From NCBI GenBank assembly GCA_037355855.1, contig CM074758.1, forward strand, positions 2,515,001-2,579,000: DNA of 64,000 nucleotides, written 5' to 3'. A model generated the notes under the pieces. It was not told the DNA's origin, made no database searches, and worked only from the letters and a program-made list of their open reading frames with translations. The position numbers and the translations under genes are program-made. Shown one piece after another: positions 62,093 through 64,000 of this stretch (the stretch's first letter is position 1; the number at the start of each line of letters is the position of its first letter). Source of the stretch: Pseudo-nitzschia pungens. Taxonomy: Eukaryota > Bacillariophyta > Bacillariophyceae > Bacillariales > Bacillariaceae.

Positions 62093-64000
62093 ATGGAAGA
62101 AGTCAACCAAAAAAAACTCTGCCGCCGACCCATGGACACAAGTTTTGACCAAGGGAAGCAGGGCAGCAGCTCCAAACGGCAACGTCTTTTGCAACCCACT
62201 TTCACACACAAAATGGCAACGTTTGATATTCAAGTTGACGCAGTCAAGATTGCAGATAAAAACAACAAGGCCGTCCAGCTGTATAGAACAGGGGACTTCA
62301 GCAATGCCTCCAAATTCTTCGAGGAGGTCTTAATTTTGAACTATCAATCGAATTCCTTGTTTCATTCCATCAACCATACGATATCGACACGGCAAGAACA
62401 CGTCTCTCCTCACACTTGTGCCACGACGGTCATCACCAATGATGCAATAATTCCGTCAACGTCGAGCTACATTTATCAAAGGACTGAATTCGACGAAGGT
62501 GTGTTTTTGTATTCAGACGCCGTAGATATCAAAAGGCAGGACCAACCGCTTTCGATTCAAGCAACTATCTTGTTCAATGCGGGTCAAGCGCGGCGAAGAC
62601 TCGACGATATGTTGGGCGCTGTAAAGTTCTATGAAGATGCAATGAACCTATTTCTTCCAGGCCAAACCGAACTAAACGAGAAGACTCCAGTGTCGGTCCT
62701 AACTGTTCATCGAATTGTTGTGCCAATTCTCCACAACCTTGGTCAAATCGCCTATCAGAGAGGAGACACGCAAAAGGCAATTGGTTTGTACAAACTTGTA
62801 TTGCTTTATTGCCAGCAGCCCCATGGTCAACGAAGTTTGTCGGTAGCCTCGACTCTCAACTGCTTGGGTGTGATGTATTATCATTCCTCGATCAAAGAGT
62901 CCACATGCGCTGTTCAGTATCTGAATGATGCCTTGGGTATACAGCGTGATGCTTTGGGATTCAATTCCGAATACGAAGCCACTATACTGAACAATCTAGG
63001 AAGGGTTCATGTGCAGCGCGATGAACATGACCTTGCTTTGGAGCATTACGAACTCTCACTTGTGATCCGAAAAGCCTGCCTCGGACCGGACCACATAGAC
63101 TATGCAGCTACTGCCTTCAACGCTGGTCAAACTCTTCACCACAAGGGTTGTTTGGACAGAGCTATTGAACTCTATAGAGAATTCCTTAGCGTAGCTTCGA
63201 GTCGATTCTCGGAGAACCACAGAGATATAGCTATAGTACTAAATGGGATCGCACAAATTCATCAGGAACGAAAAGAATACGAGAAAGCCTTGGAACTTTA
63301 CTTGAAATCATTGCAAGTCGGACGAAAAGCACTGGGACAGTATCATTCGGAAGTAGCAATGATTTACAATAGAATTGGAAATTTCCACTTTGAACAAAAG
63401 AATTTCGATGATGCTTTGAAAGCGTACAAAAGAGGCTTGCACATCGAAAGGCGAGTTTTGGAGAAGGGCCATCCAAACATCATTGTCACCCTTAGTAATA
63501 TCGGGGAAATTCTACGCCAAAAAGGGTGTCTTAAATGCGCTATTCAGGTGAACAAGGAAGCTGCTAAACTCCAAAGCAAGCGTTACGGCGAGAATAGTGC
63601 TGAAGTAGCGAGTACGCTGAATGTTATCGCCTTGATCTACGATCAAATGGGAAATTCTTCCAAGGCAATAAAGATCCTTCACAAAGCATTAGCAATGAGG
63701 CGAAGGAGCCTCGGAGACGACCATCTTGATGTCAGTAGCACATTGACGTTCCTTGCGACGATTTTTTTTCGAAAGTCGATGATATCTACAGCTGTCGAAC
63801 TCTTTTCAGAATCACTCCGCATCCGCCAAAGAAATCTTGGTCAAAACCACCGAAATGTATGTTTCACACTATACAACATTGGCCTCTGTCATCAGATACT
63901 TGGAAACTTCAACGACGCTATTGATTGCTTTAAAGAGACTCTGCGTATTGAGAAATCCGTCCTCGGCGGAGCCCACAAAGATATTTCAATGACTCTGTTC
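62093..64000 (+). CDS. TPR-repeat protein, kinesin-light-chain/nephrocystin-like (partial, runs off right edge)
   Basis: Open from ATG 62093 to the window end without a stop (636 codons shown). Later ATGs at 62134 and 62213 (MATFDIQ) are alternatives. After a basic N-terminus (SSKRQRLLQPTF) and a first TPR-like helix pair (AVQLYRTGDFSNASKFFEEVL), a tandem array of about 42-residue repeats covers the remainder, of the type NNLGRVHVQRDEHDLALEHYE-SL-IRKACLG-DHIDYA. The spacing and the A-x-x-N-x-G/L-G-D-H pattern match the TPR_12/kinesin-light-chain class found in large numbers in diatom genomes. It probably acts as a protein-binding scaffold, but no partner can be named. The gene has no visible intron within the window. 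Confidence 0.85.
   Translation, partial: MEEVNQKKLCRRPMDTSFDQGKQGSSSKRQRLLQPTFTHKMATFDIQVDAVKIADKNNKAVQLYRTGDFSNASKFFEEVLILNYQSNSLFHSINHTISTRQEHVSPHTCATTVITNDAIIPSTSSYIYQRTEFDEGVFLYSDAVDIKRQDQPLSIQATILFNAGQARRRLDDMLGAVKFYEDAMNLFLPGQTELNEKTPVSVLTVHRIVVPILHNLGQIAYQRGDTQKAIGLYKLVLLYCQQPHGQRSLSVASTLNCLGVMYYHSSIKESTCAVQYLNDALGIQRDALGFNSEYEATILNNLGRVHVQRDEHDLALEHYELSLVIRKACLGPDHIDYAATAFNAGQTLHHKGCLDRAIELYREFLSVASSRFSENHRDIAIVLNGIAQIHQERKEYEKALELYLKSLQVGRKALGQYHSEVAMIYNRIGNFHFEQKNFDDALKAYKRGLHIERRVLEKGHPNIIVTLSNIGEILRQKGCLKCAIQVNKEAAKLQSKRYGENSAEVASTLNVIALIYDQMGNSSKAIKILHKALAMRRRSLGDDHLDVSSTLTFLATIFFRKSMISTAVELFSESLRIRQRNLGQNHRNVCFTLYNIGLCHQILGNFNDAIDCFKETLRIEKSVLGGAHKDISMTLF

Overview
The window looks like nuclear DNA of a eukaryotic microalga, most likely a pennate diatom or another stramenopile. 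The genes are single eukaryotic transcription units with short GT-AG introns (about 80-270 nt, with G at intron position +5 in every well-supported case). They are about 0.1-4 kb apart and include condensin SMC2, VAC14, DBP5, NudC, CNNM and TBCCD1. I assign the lineage from gene content and style, not from a marker gene, so it is an inference.

Layout, left to right: spermidine synthase (+), a small SAM methyltransferase (+), a sulfatase fused to a CS/p23-like domain (-), TBCCD1 (+), a four-helix membrane protein with a long acidic tail (-), a NudC/NUDCD3-like chaperone (-), the DBP5/DDX19 mRNA-export helicase (-), VAC14 (+), SMC2 (-), a secreted M6-type metalloprotease (+), an unknown secreted protein (-), a sorbosone/glucose-dehydrogenase-like beta-propeller (+), a zinc-finger-like nuclear protein (-), a coiled-coil protein (+), a DTW-domain tRNA-modifying enzyme (-), a 4-kb repeat-rich gap (39.3-43.2 kb), a NELF-A-like protein (+), a small RVxF-motif protein (+), an HTTM membrane protein with an acidic tail (-), a RecQ helicase with GRF zinc finger and SAP domain (+), a CNNM-type transporter (-), and the 5' part of a TPR protein (+) that runs off the right edge.

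The genes are mostly unrelated housekeeping functions and form no operon or pathway. Themes recur only loosely: mRNA transcription and export (NELF-A-like, DBP5), chromosome maintenance (SMC2, RecQ), and CS-domain proteins (NudC-like and the sulfatase fusion). Neighbours often alternate in strand. Spacers that hold promoters are long and carry a recurring GTAAGGTTAC / ACGAAGTAC vocabulary. The tail-to-tail spacers are 89-355 bp and lack it.

Most notable observations: a putative 3-nt microexon (one Pro codon) in the beta-propeller gene; the sulfatase-CS fusion; two genes with first coding exons of only 11 and 14 nt; a promoter-spacer-specific motif family; a MITE-like inverted repeat next to a minisatellite block; and four otherwise good genes that each need one base removed (or two added) to stay in frame. 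Those four suggest consensus errors, heterozygous alleles, or unusual splicing.
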